Shown: in pieces, positions 38,117 to 45,892 of the stretch
How positions within the stretch are numbered: position 1 is the stretch's first letter
How the letters are laid out: each line of letters opens with the position of its first letter
From: a virus
IMG/VR virus record: IMGVR_UViG_3300024264_000029
Span: 1-64,000 of that record
DNA: 64,000 nucleotides
Direction: 5' to 3' (one strand)
Notes under the pieces: generated by a model
Databases searched by the model: none
What the model was told of the DNA's origin: nothing
Seen by the model: only the letters and a program-made list of their open reading frames with translations
Position numbers and translations under genes: made by a program

Positions 38117-38865
38117 TATTTAGAAGCCTCTTCCCAATCTTTCAAAAAATCATTAATCAAATCTGTCCGTAATAGTTTTATTCTTCTATTCTTCTCATTA
38201 TTATCAAAAGCATTATCCCAAACCGAATATAATTTATACTGTTTCTTTTTTTGTATATCTAGATTTGCATAAGAACTATTTGAAATCTTATGAGTATCGT
38301 CAACAGACATATACCATATTGGAAGTTTTTTTGAAATATCCAATGCTATTATCTTATCGTCCGATGTAAGTTTATCCCAAGAAGTTAAAAAATTATTCTG
38401 GTTCTCTTGTATTTCTCTACCATTCCAAATATAAAAATCTCCATCAACTCTAGCAAGTTGGCCAACAGTTCTTGCACTTCTTTGTTGCAGAGAATCCTTA
38501 TCCAATTCATTATTTTCTTTTTGAGGAATTGCATTTTTTCTTTTTAAATCAAAATATGGAAGAATTTCTGGATTATAAGTTTTCTTTATTGAATTGATAA
38601 GCTCTGTTTCTGTTCTTGGCCATTCCAAATACCTATCCTTTATATCATTTACCAACAAAATAATCCAAGACAATTTAGAATCTTTGTAGTAATTATATGC
38701 AATTTTTTCTGGAGTTTCGGAGTCGTGAACTGTATGATCGAAAGTAGAAAGAGGATTGTTTCTATATTCTTGCATTACATAAGAATATTTAAAAATATTC
38801 TTTACCTCTCTAGATTGTCCATTAAGGTTTATGTCATATTTTATATTGTTTAATCTATCGAACAT
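38116..38865 (-). CDS. 53: Baseplate wedge protein gp53 (249 aa)
   Basis: gp53 completes the wedge before hub attachment. Family signs: MFDRLNNIKYDINLNGQSRE, IFKYSYVMQEYRNNPLSTFD and a LysM-like TPEKIAYNYYKDSKLSWIIL motif followed by WPRTETELINSIKK. Slightly longer than T4 gp53 (196 aa). It shares its last base with the start of the gp27-like gene. Confidence 0.88.
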   Translation of the reverse strand: MFDRLNNIKYDINLNGQSREVKNIFKYSYVMQEYRNNPLSTFDHTVHDSETPEKIAYNYYKDSKLSWIILLVNDIKDRYLEWPRTETELINSIKKTYNPEILPYFDLKRKNAIPQKENNELDKDSLQQRSARTVGQLARVDGDFYIWNGREIQENQNNFLTSWDKLTSDDKIIALDISKKLPIWYMSVDDTHKISNSSYANLDIQKKKQYKLYSVWDNAFDNNEKNRRIKLLRTDLINDFLKDWEEASK

Positions 38866-38866
38866 A

Positions 38867-39655
38867 TTAATATCCTGCCTTTACATCACTTCTGGTTATC
38901 AATTGTACTTCTTGGAAAGTCATACTAAGATTTACAACTGATGGAGCTCCACTAGATGCAAACATTCCAAACGAACCATTTCCGCCAAATTCAACATCAA
39001 AGTCAGTTAATACACATGGTTTTATTTTATTTAAATGTTTTGATTCTGTACCATCTATCATATATTTTAGTTCAAAGTAATTTGGGGGAGTAAAAAAGTT
39101 ACCAGCGTTTCCAGATAATTCTGGAGACATATTCATTCTAAAAAATTCTATTATGTCGGTAAGTACATCCGATTCTTTTTCTGACTTGGGCATTAAATTA
39201 TATGCATAAGAAAAACTTCTATATTCTGGGCCCTGATACAAAGTATGTCTATTTGCAGCTGCTGTCGATCTACCTAATGCTTGCGCAGCAAGTGTTGCAG
39301 ATTCTCCGCCCGCGCCAAGACTAGCAGTTAGTGCATCACCGCCACCACCAATAATTCCTTTTATTGTTTTTAATACACCAGACATTTCTGGTGGATTATC
39401 GGCATTTCCCTGTTCAAAAATATTTGCGATCCCTGATAATGCAGTACCATCGTTAGTATTTTGAAAATTTTGTTTTGTTGTATTTTTAATATTTTCTGGA
39501 AGGAACAACTGAACAGTACCGACCACTTCCTGTGAAGGTTGGTCATCTCTGGATTTAACTTTTGTATATCCAGCAACTCGCCCCGAATATGCAGTAAACA
39601 ATAAATGATCTCCGGCGTTTGGGCCAGATTCAATTGGATAGGTGTAACCTGCCAT
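38867..39655 (-). CDS. 48: Baseplate tail-tube cap gp48-like (262 aa)
   Basis: Resembles gp48 of marine T4-like phages: VQLFLPENI early, GPEYRSFSYAYNLMPKSEKE in the middle, and PCVLTDFDVEFGGNGSFGMF with SMTFQEVQLITRSD at the end. The C-terminal half has the tail-tube fold pattern. It caps the hub and lets tube polymerisation start together with gp54. First gene of the long minus-strand late operon, with a TATAAATA box 29 bases upstream. Confidence 0.8.
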   Translation of the reverse strand: MAGYTYPIESGPNAGDHLLFTAYSGRVAGYTKVKSRDDQPSQEVVGTVQLFLPENIKNTTKQNFQNTNDGTALSGIANIFEQGNADNPPEMSGVLKTIKGIIGGGGDALTASLGAGGESATLAAQALGRSTAAANRHTLYQGPEYRSFSYAYNLMPKSEKESDVLTDIIEFFRMNMSPELSGNAGNFFTPPNYFELKYMIDGTESKHLNKIKPCVLTDFDVEFGGNGSFGMFASSGAPSVVNLSMTFQEVQLITRSDVKAGY

Positions 39656-39683
39656 ATTAAAAATTCTCCTAAATAGTTAAATA

Positions 39684-39691
39684 TATTTATA
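39684..39691 (-). promoter_or_regulatory. Late promoter TATAAATA in the divergent gp48/gp4 gap
   Basis: Exact TATAAATA on the minus strand 29 bases before the gp48 start. The gap of about 54 bases also has to supply transcription to gp4 on the other strand; I see no exact late box there. Confidence 0.7.
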
Positions 39692-39709
39692 AAGGTTTTT
39701 TTGATTGAA

Positions 39710-40150
39710 ATGAGAAGATTTACATATAGAGGAAAATACAACCCAAAACACCCACAAAAATATGTAGGCAATGTTAAAAATATTGTTTATCGATCCATGT
39801 GGGAAAGAAGGTTTATGAAATATTGTGACGATAATCCAGAAGTCCTTGTTTGGTCAAGTGAAGAGCTCGTAATACCCTATTTATCTCCAATCGATAGAAA
39901 GATGCACAGATATTATCCAGATTTCTTGATAAAGGTAAAAAGAAATGATTCGACACAGACAGTTGTAGTAGAAGTGAAACCAAAAAGAGAAACCAAACCA
40001 CCAAAAAAGAAACAAAAAATTACACCTAGATATTTAAGTGAAATGAAAACATGGTCAGTAAATGAAGCAAAATGGAAAGCTGCAAATGAATTTTGCAAAG
40101 ACAGAAGATGGGAATTTAAAATTATGACAGAAGATCAGTTAGGAAGATAA
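39710..40150 (+). CDS. 4: Head completion protein gp4 (gp50) (146 aa)
   Basis: Very clear T4 gp4 homologue: TYRGKYNPKHPQKYVGNVKN, IVYRSMWERRFMKYCDDNP, WSSEELVIPYLSPIDRKMHR and YYPDFLIKVK followed by VVEVKPKRETKPP. The spacing of Glu, Asp and Glu-x-Lys suggests a PD-(D/E)XK nuclease-like fold. Length equals T4 gp4 (150 aa). The start is ambiguous: an in-frame TTG at 39701 lies 5 bases after AAAGG, while ATG at 39710 gives the usual MRRFTYRGK-type start; I chose the ATG. First gene of the plus-strand late block. Confidence 0.9.
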   Translation: MRRFTYRGKYNPKHPQKYVGNVKNIVYRSMWERRFMKYCDDNPEVLVWSSEELVIPYLSPIDRKMHRYYPDFLIKVKRNDSTQTVVVEVKPKRETKPPKKKQKITPRYLSEMKTWSVNEAKWKAANEFCKDRRWEFKIMTEDQLGR

Positions 40151-40151
40151 T

Positions 40152-40724
40152 ATGGCAAACTTCGCACCACTCTTAGCAAGACTTGCACAAAGAGGAATAC
40201 AACCAAATACCAATGCAGCCAGAGAATGGTTCAGAAAAAAGGTAAGAGAAACTAGAATTAGTAGAAATGCACTTTTATCTGATTCCGATAGAAAGGCTGG
40301 AGGACTACAAGTTGGACATATGTATTGTTACAACTACGATCCAAAATTTGCGAAAAAACTACCATACTATGATGAGTTTCCTCTCATATTTGTGATAGAA
40401 AGAACCTCTAAAGGATTTGTAGGAATTAATTTGCATTATGTGTCTCCAAGAAACAGAGTTGCAATTATGAACGCATTAGATAAGACAGTCCGTGGCAGAA
40501 ACTATGATGAGAAAACAAAATTGGCAATTTCTTATAATATCCTAAAAGGTTTGTCTAAATATAACATGATAAAACCCTGTGTAAAAAAATATCTATATGG
40601 ACATGTTAAAGGTAATTTTGTTAAGATAGATGCAAACGAATGGGATATTGCATTATTTTTACCAGTGCAAAAATTTAGAAAAGCAGCTGCATCCAAAGTT
40701 TGGTCAGATTCTGCAAGAAGATAG
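40152..40724 (+). CDS. Conserved T4-superfamily protein of unknown function (190 aa)
   Basis: Matches a family I recall from many T4-like phages of marine bacteria: GGLQVGHMYCYNYDPKFAKK, LPYYDEFPLIFVIERTSKGF, VGINLHYVSPRNRVAIMNAL, and a C-terminal ANEWDIALFLPVQKF. Some relatives are annotated as DNA end protector, but I cannot confirm that from sequence. It starts one base after gp4 and is followed by the tail-tube initiator, so a role in head-tail completion or DNA packaging is plausible. Confidence 0.8.
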   Translation: MANFAPLLARLAQRGIQPNTNAAREWFRKKVRETRISRNALLSDSDRKAGGLQVGHMYCYNYDPKFAKKLPYYDEFPLIFVIERTSKGFVGINLHYVSPRNRVAIMNALDKTVRGRNYDEKTKLAISYNILKGLSKYNMIKPCVKKYLYGHVKGNFVKIDANEWDIALFLPVQKFRKAAASKVWSDSARR

Positions 40725-40731
40725 GATTAAA

Positions 40732-41292
40732 ATGGGAAGTATAACTGACTTTGTTTCCGAAATTAATAGAACTGGATTTTCCAGAGCAAATCGTTATGAG
40801 ATGGTGTTTGTAGTACCAACCGCAGTAAACGGATTGTCGCCAGGCCTAAGCAGATCTCTAACATATAGAATAGCATCTGTCAACCTACCAAGTAAATCAA
40901 TCGCAACTACAGAAACCAAAGTATATGGCCCAGTAAGACAGGCACCATATTCTACGACATATGACCAATTAACTTTTAGTATGTATCTCAGTAAAGATTT
41001 GCGCGAGCGAAAATCTATGGAAAACTGGATGCATTATATTGTAGATTATGACAATCATAAAATAAGATATTTGAATGAATATAAGGGATCGATATATTTG
41101 GCAGTTTTTGACGAACAGGAAAATCAAACAGCATCCTATCATTTCATGGAGGCATTTCCACTATCAATTGGAGAAGTTGCGTTAGCATATGCAAATGAAG
41201 ATGTGGCGCAATGTCAGATAACAATGTCATATAGAAAATATATAGAAACCGACTCAAAACAGTGGCAGGCTGCTAATGGAAGTTATTATTAA
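40732..41292 (+). CDS. 54: gp54-like baseplate tail-tube initiator / tail-tube fold protein (186 aa)
   Basis: ATG at 40732 follows an AGGAT ribosome site; the frame is open upstream but those codons overlap the previous gene. It has the tube-protein pattern: SRANRYEMVFVVPTA, SLTYRIASVNLPSKSIATTE, TFSMYLSKDLRERKSMENWM and AFPLSIGEVALAYANEDVAQ followed by ITMSYRKYI. The ending resembles T4 gp54 (ISVSAPELSYDGDNQITTF). It may be gp54 or a gp19-type tube protein; I favour gp54 because no second candidate is present in the window. Confidence 0.7.
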   Translation: MGSITDFVSEINRTGFSRANRYEMVFVVPTAVNGLSPGLSRSLTYRIASVNLPSKSIATTETKVYGPVRQAPYSTTYDQLTFSMYLSKDLRERKSMENWMHYIVDYDNHKIRYLNEYKGSIYLAVFDEQENQTASYHFMEAFPLSIGEVALAYANEDVAQCQITMSYRKYIETDSKQWQAANGSYY

Positions 41293-41294
41293 GA

Positions 41295-41302
41295 GATAAA
41301 TA
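41295..41302 (+). promoter_or_regulatory. Late-promoter-like GATAAATA
   Basis: One mismatch from TATAAATA, 38 bases before the gp26 start codon, in the 48-base gap after the tube gene. Confidence 0.5.
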
Positions 41303-41340
41303 AACAGAAGTATTATAATATTAATTTATGAGGAATAATT

Positions 41341-42066
41341 ATGTTACCAAGAATTGATACACCCACGTATGAATTGACATTACCATCAACTAAGAAGAAA
41401 CTAAAATTTAGGCCATTCTTAGTAAAAGAAGAAAAAATTCTTCTGATGGCACAAGAAGGAGATACATCAGAAGAAAAAATTGATGCTGTTAAACAGATTA
41501 TAAGAAATTGTATTTTACAAGATATCGATGTAGATAAATTATCAACATTTGATATCGAATATATTTTCATTCAATTAAGATCAAAATCTGTTGGAAATAT
41601 TATACAGCTAAACTATAAAAGAGAAAATTGTGCAGATAAGGAAGATGGGGCAGGGGATTGTCAAATACCTTTTCTTTTAAACTTAGACGATACTAAGATT
41701 GAAAATATGACACAAGATCACTCAAATGAAATAGTTTTAACAGATGATATTTCAATTTTAATGAAATATCCAGATTTTTCTTTGATGAATCAGTTGGTAG
41801 ATGCAGAATCATACGATGATTTGGTTGAATTGATTGCTAATTGTATAGAGTTTATAAAAGACTCTGACGAAATGCATAATGTATCTGACTACACTAGTCA
41901 AGATGTGAAAGATTTTATTGAGAACTTGACACAGAATCAATTTGAGAAAATTAATGAATTTTTTGAAAATATGCCAGAAACAACTTGTGATGTAAATATC
42001 ACCTGTTCAAAATGTGGCTTTAAAAAAGAAATGAAAGTGAGGGGTATTTCCGATTTTTTTTCCTAA
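41341..42066 (+). CDS. 26: Baseplate hub protein gp26 (T4_baseplate family), zero-frame product (241 aa)
   Basis: gp26-family protein: LPSTKKKLKFRPFLVKEEKI, ILLMAQEGDTSEEKIDAVKQ, DIEYIFIQLRSKSVGNIIQL, and a C-terminal zinc-ribbon half, CDVNITCSKCGFKKEMKVRG. AGGAATAATT precedes the start. The coding sequence ends DFFS-stop on a run of eight T (42054-42061); shifting back one base there opens a further 62 codons (see next entry). Located between the tube initiator and the tape-measure-like gene, fitting a chaperone or hub-assembly role. Confidence 0.88.
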   Translation: MLPRIDTPTYELTLPSTKKKLKFRPFLVKEEKILLMAQEGDTSEEKIDAVKQIIRNCILQDIDVDKLSTFDIEYIFIQLRSKSVGNIIQLNYKRENCADKEDGAGDCQIPFLLNLDDTKIENMTQDHSNEIVLTDDISILMKYPDFSLMNQLVDAESYDDLVELIANCIEFIKDSDEMHNVSDYTSQDVKDFIENLTQNQFEKINEFFENMPETTCDVNITCSKCGFKKEMKVRGISDFFS

Positions 42067-42248
42067 GCTTAAATCATGAATCCCTGGCGTCTTTGTATAG
42101 GAATAATTTTGCGTTAATGCACCACCATAAATATAGTTTAACTGAGTTGAATGATATGATTCCTTGGGAGAGAGAAGTATATCTTAATTTATTGATTGGT
42201 TATTTAGAAGAAGAAAAAAGAAGAAAAGAACAACTTAAAAATCAATAA
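42054..42248 (+). CDS. Probable -1 frameshift extension of gp26 (hub assembly, 302-aa fusion)
   Basis: Reading in the -1 frame from the T8 run (slippery T TTT TTT) continues open to TAA at 42248 and gives a coherent protein segment: FLSLNHESLASLYRNNFALM, HHHKYSLTELNDMIPWEREV, YLNLLIGYLEEEKRRKEQLK. It has the look of the tail assembly chaperone extensions of other phages. It begins before any good start codon; the first in-frame ATG (42117) lacks a strong ribosome site, though a separate 43-residue protein from there is the alternative. The next gene starts 11 bases later with a normal ribosome site. Confidence 0.65.
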   Translation, partial: FFFLSLNHESLASLYRNNFALMHHHKYSLTELNDMIPWEREVYLNLLIGYLEEEKRRKEQLKNQ

Positions 42249-42259
42249 GGAACTATAAC

Positions 42260-42583
42260 ATGACCAAAACACTCGAAACCGACAGCGTATTAAATAATGC
42301 AGACGCGAATGGAGATAATGTTATAAGCAATGATGAATTGGCGAGACACGAAAGAATGTTGAAAATTGAAAATGAAGATAAAAAAGAAGATCAAATCAGA
42401 TCCATGGCATGGTTTGCATTGGCAGGCATGTTGTTATATCCGTTTGCGGTGGTGATTGCAGATTTAGTTGAATTAGATAATGCAGCAAAAATATTAGGTG
42501 ACATGGCACCAACATATTTTGTATCAGTCGCAGCATTAGTTGCAGCATTCTTCGGCGCACAAGCATATACTAAAGGCAAATAA
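42260..42583 (+). CDS. EF-hand two-helix membrane protein (107 aa), possible holin
   Basis: Residues 14-25 (DANGDNVISNDE) are a canonical EF-hand calcium loop (D-x-N-x-D-x-V-x-S-x-x-E). It is followed by an amphipathic helix and two predicted membrane helices, MAWFALAGMLLYPFAVVIAD and MAPTYFVSVAALVAAFFGAQ, then a basic end. TAAGGAACT provides a ribosome site, and the gene touches the tape-measure-like gene. Small proteins with two membrane helices near tail genes can be holins or tail-tip membrane factors; a calcium-responsive membrane protein would be unusual. Function is inference. Confidence 0.75.
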   Translation: MTKTLETDSVLNNADANGDNVISNDELARHERMLKIENEDKKEDQIRSMAWFALAGMLLYPFAVVIADLVELDNAAKILGDMAPTYFVSVAALVAAFFGAQAYTKGK

Positions 42584-45037
42584 ATGGCAGATCTTGCACC
42601 AGTAACAGAAAAACTGATAAAACAAAATCAAGAAGAACTAGCAAAGTCTGTAAAGGATGCAAGTATATCATTGCAGTCTGCTGGTGCAAGACAAGCTCTT
42701 ACAGAAATTGCATCTATTTTTGAAGAACAATCTGGAGTGTCAGTAAAAGAATTTAAACAGAGTAGAGATAAAATCACTGCACTGTCATCATCTTTGGATG
42801 AAATGGATACTGTATCAAATACTGAAAGAAAAATACTTGAAGATATTCTTAAAAATTCCCAGACAAGTATAAAAGAAAACGCAAACTTCAAAAAAAGTGT
42901 TGGGGAATTAACATCCAATGCAGTTAAGTCTGGACTAGATGGTGTGGGTGGAATGTTAACTGGCGCACTTGCCCAAAGTCCTATTCTGGCTCTTGGTGCA
43001 AGTTTTCTTGGAGATCGTGTAAAACAATTTAGAGAAAGACGCGCGGCCGCCAAAGAAGAAGAAAATCAGAGAACAGAGAGAATAAAACAAGAAACCGAAA
43101 TCGAGAAAAAAGAATTTGAGATTTTAAGAACCCAAATATCTAATGAAGATGCTATTTCTCGTTCTAATATGGATCAGCAAAAGATTCAAGAAGAAGCAAG
43201 ATCCAGAGGTGTATCTGAACAAACTGTAATAGATGAAGTAAAAGATAATATTATCAGGACAGCTAAAAATGAAAAACTTTCAAATGATAAGAAAAAGGCA
43301 GAATTAGATACAATAGAAGATCTCAAAAAGAAATATGAAATTGAAACTGAAGTATCTAAACCAGAAAGTCCTACAGAAAACTTTAATGATAATATAAGTA
43401 CACCAGAAACAACTGAAACGGATACAAATGCACTATTAGATATTGATGAAAAGTTGGGGCCCAATCAAGCATACTTAGAAGAAATTAGAGACCTCTTGCA
43501 ATGGATGAAAGATAATGATGGAAATCCTACTTCTCTAGAAATAGAAGAAGCAAGAGAATTGAGAAGAGAAAGAAAAAAGACACTTGAGATTGAAAAGGCA
43601 CAACTCAAAGCAATGCAGGGAATGGGTGCCGGTGGTTTAGGTATATCATCTGGTAAGGCCGGTGGTAATGAAGGAAGTTTATTAGATACGGTTGGTGATA
43701 TTGGTGGGGGAGTTGCCGCGTTGGGTGGTCTTGCTGCTGCATTTAAAGTATTTAAAAAGGGTGGGTTTAGAGGTTTAATCAAAGCGGTTCCAGCTCTAAT
43801 GGGGTTATCTACTGCAATGGATGTTATCACACCAGATCTCGCTTCATCAATAGATGGGCCAGCTGGCCGCGATGCAGCAAAAACAAGAAAAGCAAAACCC
43901 AGAGGAAGATTTGGACGAATATTCGACTTTGCAAAAAGAAATTTAAAAAAAGTAAATCCAAAATTATTACTTGGTGGAGCCGCTGTTGCAACAGCAGTAG
44001 GAGCGACTACAGCACTCACACCAAGTAACGATATAGACACGCCCAAATCTACAGCACTCACACCAAGTAAAGATATAGACACACCCAAATCTGCAAAACC
44101 AAGATCTGGATCTGGTGGATTGGGTAAGGCAAAAGAACTGATATCTAAAAAAACTAAAACTGCTGTTGCGGCTACCAGTGCTGTTGCATCAAAGGCAGCA
44201 ACTCCTGTCAAGTCTGCTGCTAGTGCAATTAATAAAAAACTTGCAAAAACTATTTTAGCAAAAAGGGGAGCAATGATGGCCGCGAAGGCGATCCCTGCTG
44301 TCGGAGCGATTGCAGGAGCAGGATTTGCATTGGGAAGATTATTTCGTGGTGATTTTGTAGGTGCTGCAGCCGAAGCCGGTGGTATATTAGTGCCGGGCCC
44401 AATTTCAGCTGCAGTAGACATTCCGATCATGGTCAGAGATACTTACAATGATATGTATGGAACAGACGATAATAGATTTCCATTTGAAAGTGATGGAATC
44501 ACTAAACCAGAAATATTTAAAGAAAGAACTGCCGCTTTGGGAAAAATGGCAAAAGAAATGATAACTGGCACAGATGATAATATTGAGAAACATAACAAAA
44601 ACGCTTCAGAAGTAGAAAGAAGTAATATAAGTTCAGAAATCACAGATATGGAAAGTGAACTGGAAACATTATCCAACAAAAGCAGACAAAACCGCGGCGA
44701 CAGAAGAAGAATGGGCGAGTTAAAAAGAAATATAGAGGTCAAAAAAAATCGGCTGGCGGAAATCACTCCAGCACCAACCGATAATAATATTGATAATTCT
44801 ATACAAAATGTTGCATCTACGCAAGCAGAACAAAAACTTCAAGTTGCAAATGCAATGAACGGAAATGCATTAGATAATCAAGCTTCTGCAGCTGCTGCTA
44901 ATGTGGTTGTCGCCCCTACTACAAATAATTCAACCAATGTAGTAAATAATAACAGCACAACAAATACAGCAAAACCAGAAGTAAGACATACGGATATGTC
45001 TATAAGAAATATACATGCTGGAATTGGTGCATATTAA
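42584..45037 (+). CDS. Tape-measure-like tail protein (817 aa)
   Basis: Long helical protein: coiled coil over residues 1-260 with EKLIKQNQEELAKSVKDASI and KKAELDTIEDLKKKYEIETE, then several hydrophobic glycine/alanine segments (GGGVAALGGLAAAF, LLLGGAAVATAVGATTALTP, AIPAVGAIAGAGFALGRLF), then a second coiled coil and an Asn-rich tail (STNVVNNNSTTNTAKPEV). This is the layout of tape-measure proteins, which line the tube and can insert into the host membrane. In T4 the equivalent is gp29 (590 aa). Role assigned from architecture and position after gp26; no diagnostic motif seen. Confidence 0.65.
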   Translation: MADLAPVTEKLIKQNQEELAKSVKDASISLQSAGARQALTEIASIFEEQSGVSVKEFKQSRDKITALSSSLDEMDTVSNTERKILEDILKNSQTSIKENANFKKSVGELTSNAVKSGLDGVGGMLTGALAQSPILALGASFLGDRVKQFRERRAAAKEEENQRTERIKQETEIEKKEFEILRTQISNEDAISRSNMDQQKIQEEARSRGVSEQTVIDEVKDNIIRTAKNEKLSNDKKKAELDTIEDLKKKYEIETEVSKPESPTENFNDNISTPETTETDTNALLDIDEKLGPNQAYLEEIRDLLQWMKDNDGNPTSLEIEEARELRRERKKTLEIEKAQLKAMQGMGAGGLGISSGKAGGNEGSLLDTVGDIGGGVAALGGLAAAFKVFKKGGFRGLIKAVPALMGLSTAMDVITPDLASSIDGPAGRDAAKTRKAKPRGRFGRIFDFAKRNLKKVNPKLLLGGAAVATAVGATTALTPSNDIDTPKSTALTPSKDIDTPKSAKPRSGSGGLGKAKELISKKTKTAVAATSAVASKAATPVKSAASAINKKLAKTILAKRGAMMAAKAIPAVGAIAGAGFALGRLFRGDFVGAAAEAGGILVPGPISAAVDIPIMVRDTYNDMYGTDDNRFPFESDGITKPEIFKERTAALGKMAKEMITGTDDNIEKHNKNASEVERSNISSEITDMESELETLSNKSRQNRGDRRRMGELKRNIEVKKNRLAEITPAPTDNNIDNSIQNVASTQAEQKLQVANAMNGNALDNQASAAAANVVVAPTTNNSTNVVNNNSTTNTAKPEVRHTDMSIRNIHAGIGAY
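44011..44094. repeat. Two 42-bp tandem repeats in the tape-measure-like gene
   Basis: The unit encoding TALTPS(N/K)DIDTPKS occurs twice in a row, differing by very few bases. The 42-bp length equals that of the tandem repeats in the left-edge gene, but the sequences are unrelated. Confidence 0.8.
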
Positions 45038-45040
45038 AAC

Positions 45041-45229
45041 TTATATAGTTGGGGCGTATTGTTCTCCATTGTAGCCAGGATATGTCTGTCCATCATGAAC
45101 ACCAGAGTTGCACCCAACTACAACAACCAATAAAAAGAATACTGACCACAAAGCAACCCTTTTGCTCCACATCATAAATGCATCAAATGTTTTTTCTGCT
45201 TCTTGTTGGGCTTGTTCTCTAGGTGTCAT
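45041..45229 (-). CDS. Small membrane protein resembling aa3-type cytochrome oxidase subunit IV (62 aa)
   Basis: Start ATG at 45229 overlaps the stop of the upstream gene (ATGA), so translation is coupled. The order is a charged amphipathic start with EKTFDAFMMWSKRV, one membrane helix (LWSVFFLLVVVVG), then a polar Gly/Tyr/Gln tail. The (E/Q)KTFxxFMxxxxRxV + helix pattern is that of the tiny subunit IV of alphaproteobacterial aa3 oxidases, which usually ends soon after the helix. The C at the helix end followed by NSG also recalls a lipobox-like site, but the position is wrong for a signal peptide. Convergent with the tape-measure gene, four bases apart. Assignment uncertain. Confidence 0.6.
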   Translation of the reverse strand: MTPREQAQQEAEKTFDAFMMWSKRVALWSVFFLLVVVVGCNSGVHDGQTYPGYNGEQYAPTI

Positions 45230-45399
45230 AGACTGATACCAAAACATGGCAACCAACTTTGATTGCAGTACTGAGCATAGTCTTCAAGTCCTACCATTGC
45301 CATAAGTGCTAAAATTGGAACACCTATAATCATAAATGCGATAACTAGAAAGGCTTTGCCCAAGTCTTTAGTTGTACAATAATTTGTTTGTTCACTCAT
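45226..45399 (-). CDS. Single-pass membrane protein (57 aa)
   Basis: Too short for many gene finders but well placed between the cytochrome c and the oxidase-IV-like gene. The N terminus MSEQTNYCTTKDLGKAF is followed by one strong membrane helix (FLVIAFMIIGVPILALMAMV) and a Cys-containing tail (DYAQYCNQSWLPCFGISL). AAGGAATTATAAA supplies a ribosome site. Its three cysteines could bind a metal or form a disulfide. No family recognised. Confidence 0.6.
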   Translation of the reverse strand: MSEQTNYCTTKDLGKAFLVIAFMIIGVPILALMAMVGLEDYAQYCNQSWLPCFGISL

Positions 45400-45444
45400 T
45401 TTATAATTCCTTCATTACATACACAAATCTTCGTAATTAGTGGT

Positions 45445-45467
45445 ATGGGATCTATGCAAGACCCCAT
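45445..45467 (-). other. Hairpin directly behind the cytochrome c gene
   Basis: ATGGGGTC / GATCCCAT can pair (8 bp with one G-U, 7-nt loop), starting on the cytochrome stop codon. No U-run follows, so it is more likely an RNA-stabilising structure than a terminator. Confidence 0.5.
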
Positions 45468-45868
45468 TACTCTTCTGTGGGTTCGCCCATAGTCTGTAGA
45501 TACGCAATAATGTCTGCACGTTTTGCTTCCTTTTTCTCTTTAAAGTTCATCTTTGTACCTTTAACTAATTTTTTAGAATTAGTCAACCAAGCATCCATCA
45601 ATTCTGGCGTCCACTCTGGATTTTCTTCTGCCCATGCCAGAAACTTTTCGCTATATCTAAAGTCTGCTTGTGCAGTACCTCTTTGCATAATATTCCATAG
45701 ATTGGGCCCAGTTTTATTCTTACCGCCTTCTTCAATGCTGTGACATGAGGCGCATTTTTTAAAACCTTTTTTTCCCTTATCAGGATTTCCTTCTGCAGAT
45801 GCAGTTGCAACATATAACATACTTACTAAAAAACCTAAAACAAAAGTCCAAATTAAAGCTTTATTCAT
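45467..45868 (-). CDS. Class I cytochrome c (cytochrome c2-like), secreted (133 aa)
   Basis: Encodes a signal peptide (ALIWTFVLGFLVSMLYVATA, cleavage likely after ASA) and a mature mono-haem cytochrome c. The haem motif is CASCH near residue 40; the c2-type GGKNKTGPNLWNIMQR follows, then YSEKFLAWAEENPEW and the distal Met in KKLVKGTKMNF, and the final helix RADIIAYLQTMG. All elements for a folded, haem-bearing periplasmic electron carrier are intact. The second ATG (45868) has AAGGG at proper spacing, so I prefer it over 45874. A GATAAATA late-type box lies 26 bases upstream. In the host, c2-type cytochromes carry electrons from bc1 to aa3 oxidase. Confidence 0.92.
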   Translation of the reverse strand: MNKALIWTFVLGFLVSMLYVATASAEGNPDKGKKGFKKCASCHSIEEGGKNKTGPNLWNIMQRGTAQADFRYSEKFLAWAEENPEWTPELMDAWLTNSKKLVKGTKMNFKEKKEAKRADIIAYLQTMGEPTEE

Positions 45869-45892
45869 TTTCATTTCCCTTATATTAAAAAG

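Noticed and set aside
39701-39709. TTG start for gp4
   Set aside because: AAAGG spacing would suit it, but homologues begin near the ATG at 39710; kept only as an alternative.
43465-44430. 321-codon minus-strand ORF opposite the tape-measure-like gene
   Set aside because: Pro/Ala/Ser-biased shadow of an alanine/glycine-rich helical coding strand; opposite to the operon and without a ribosome site.
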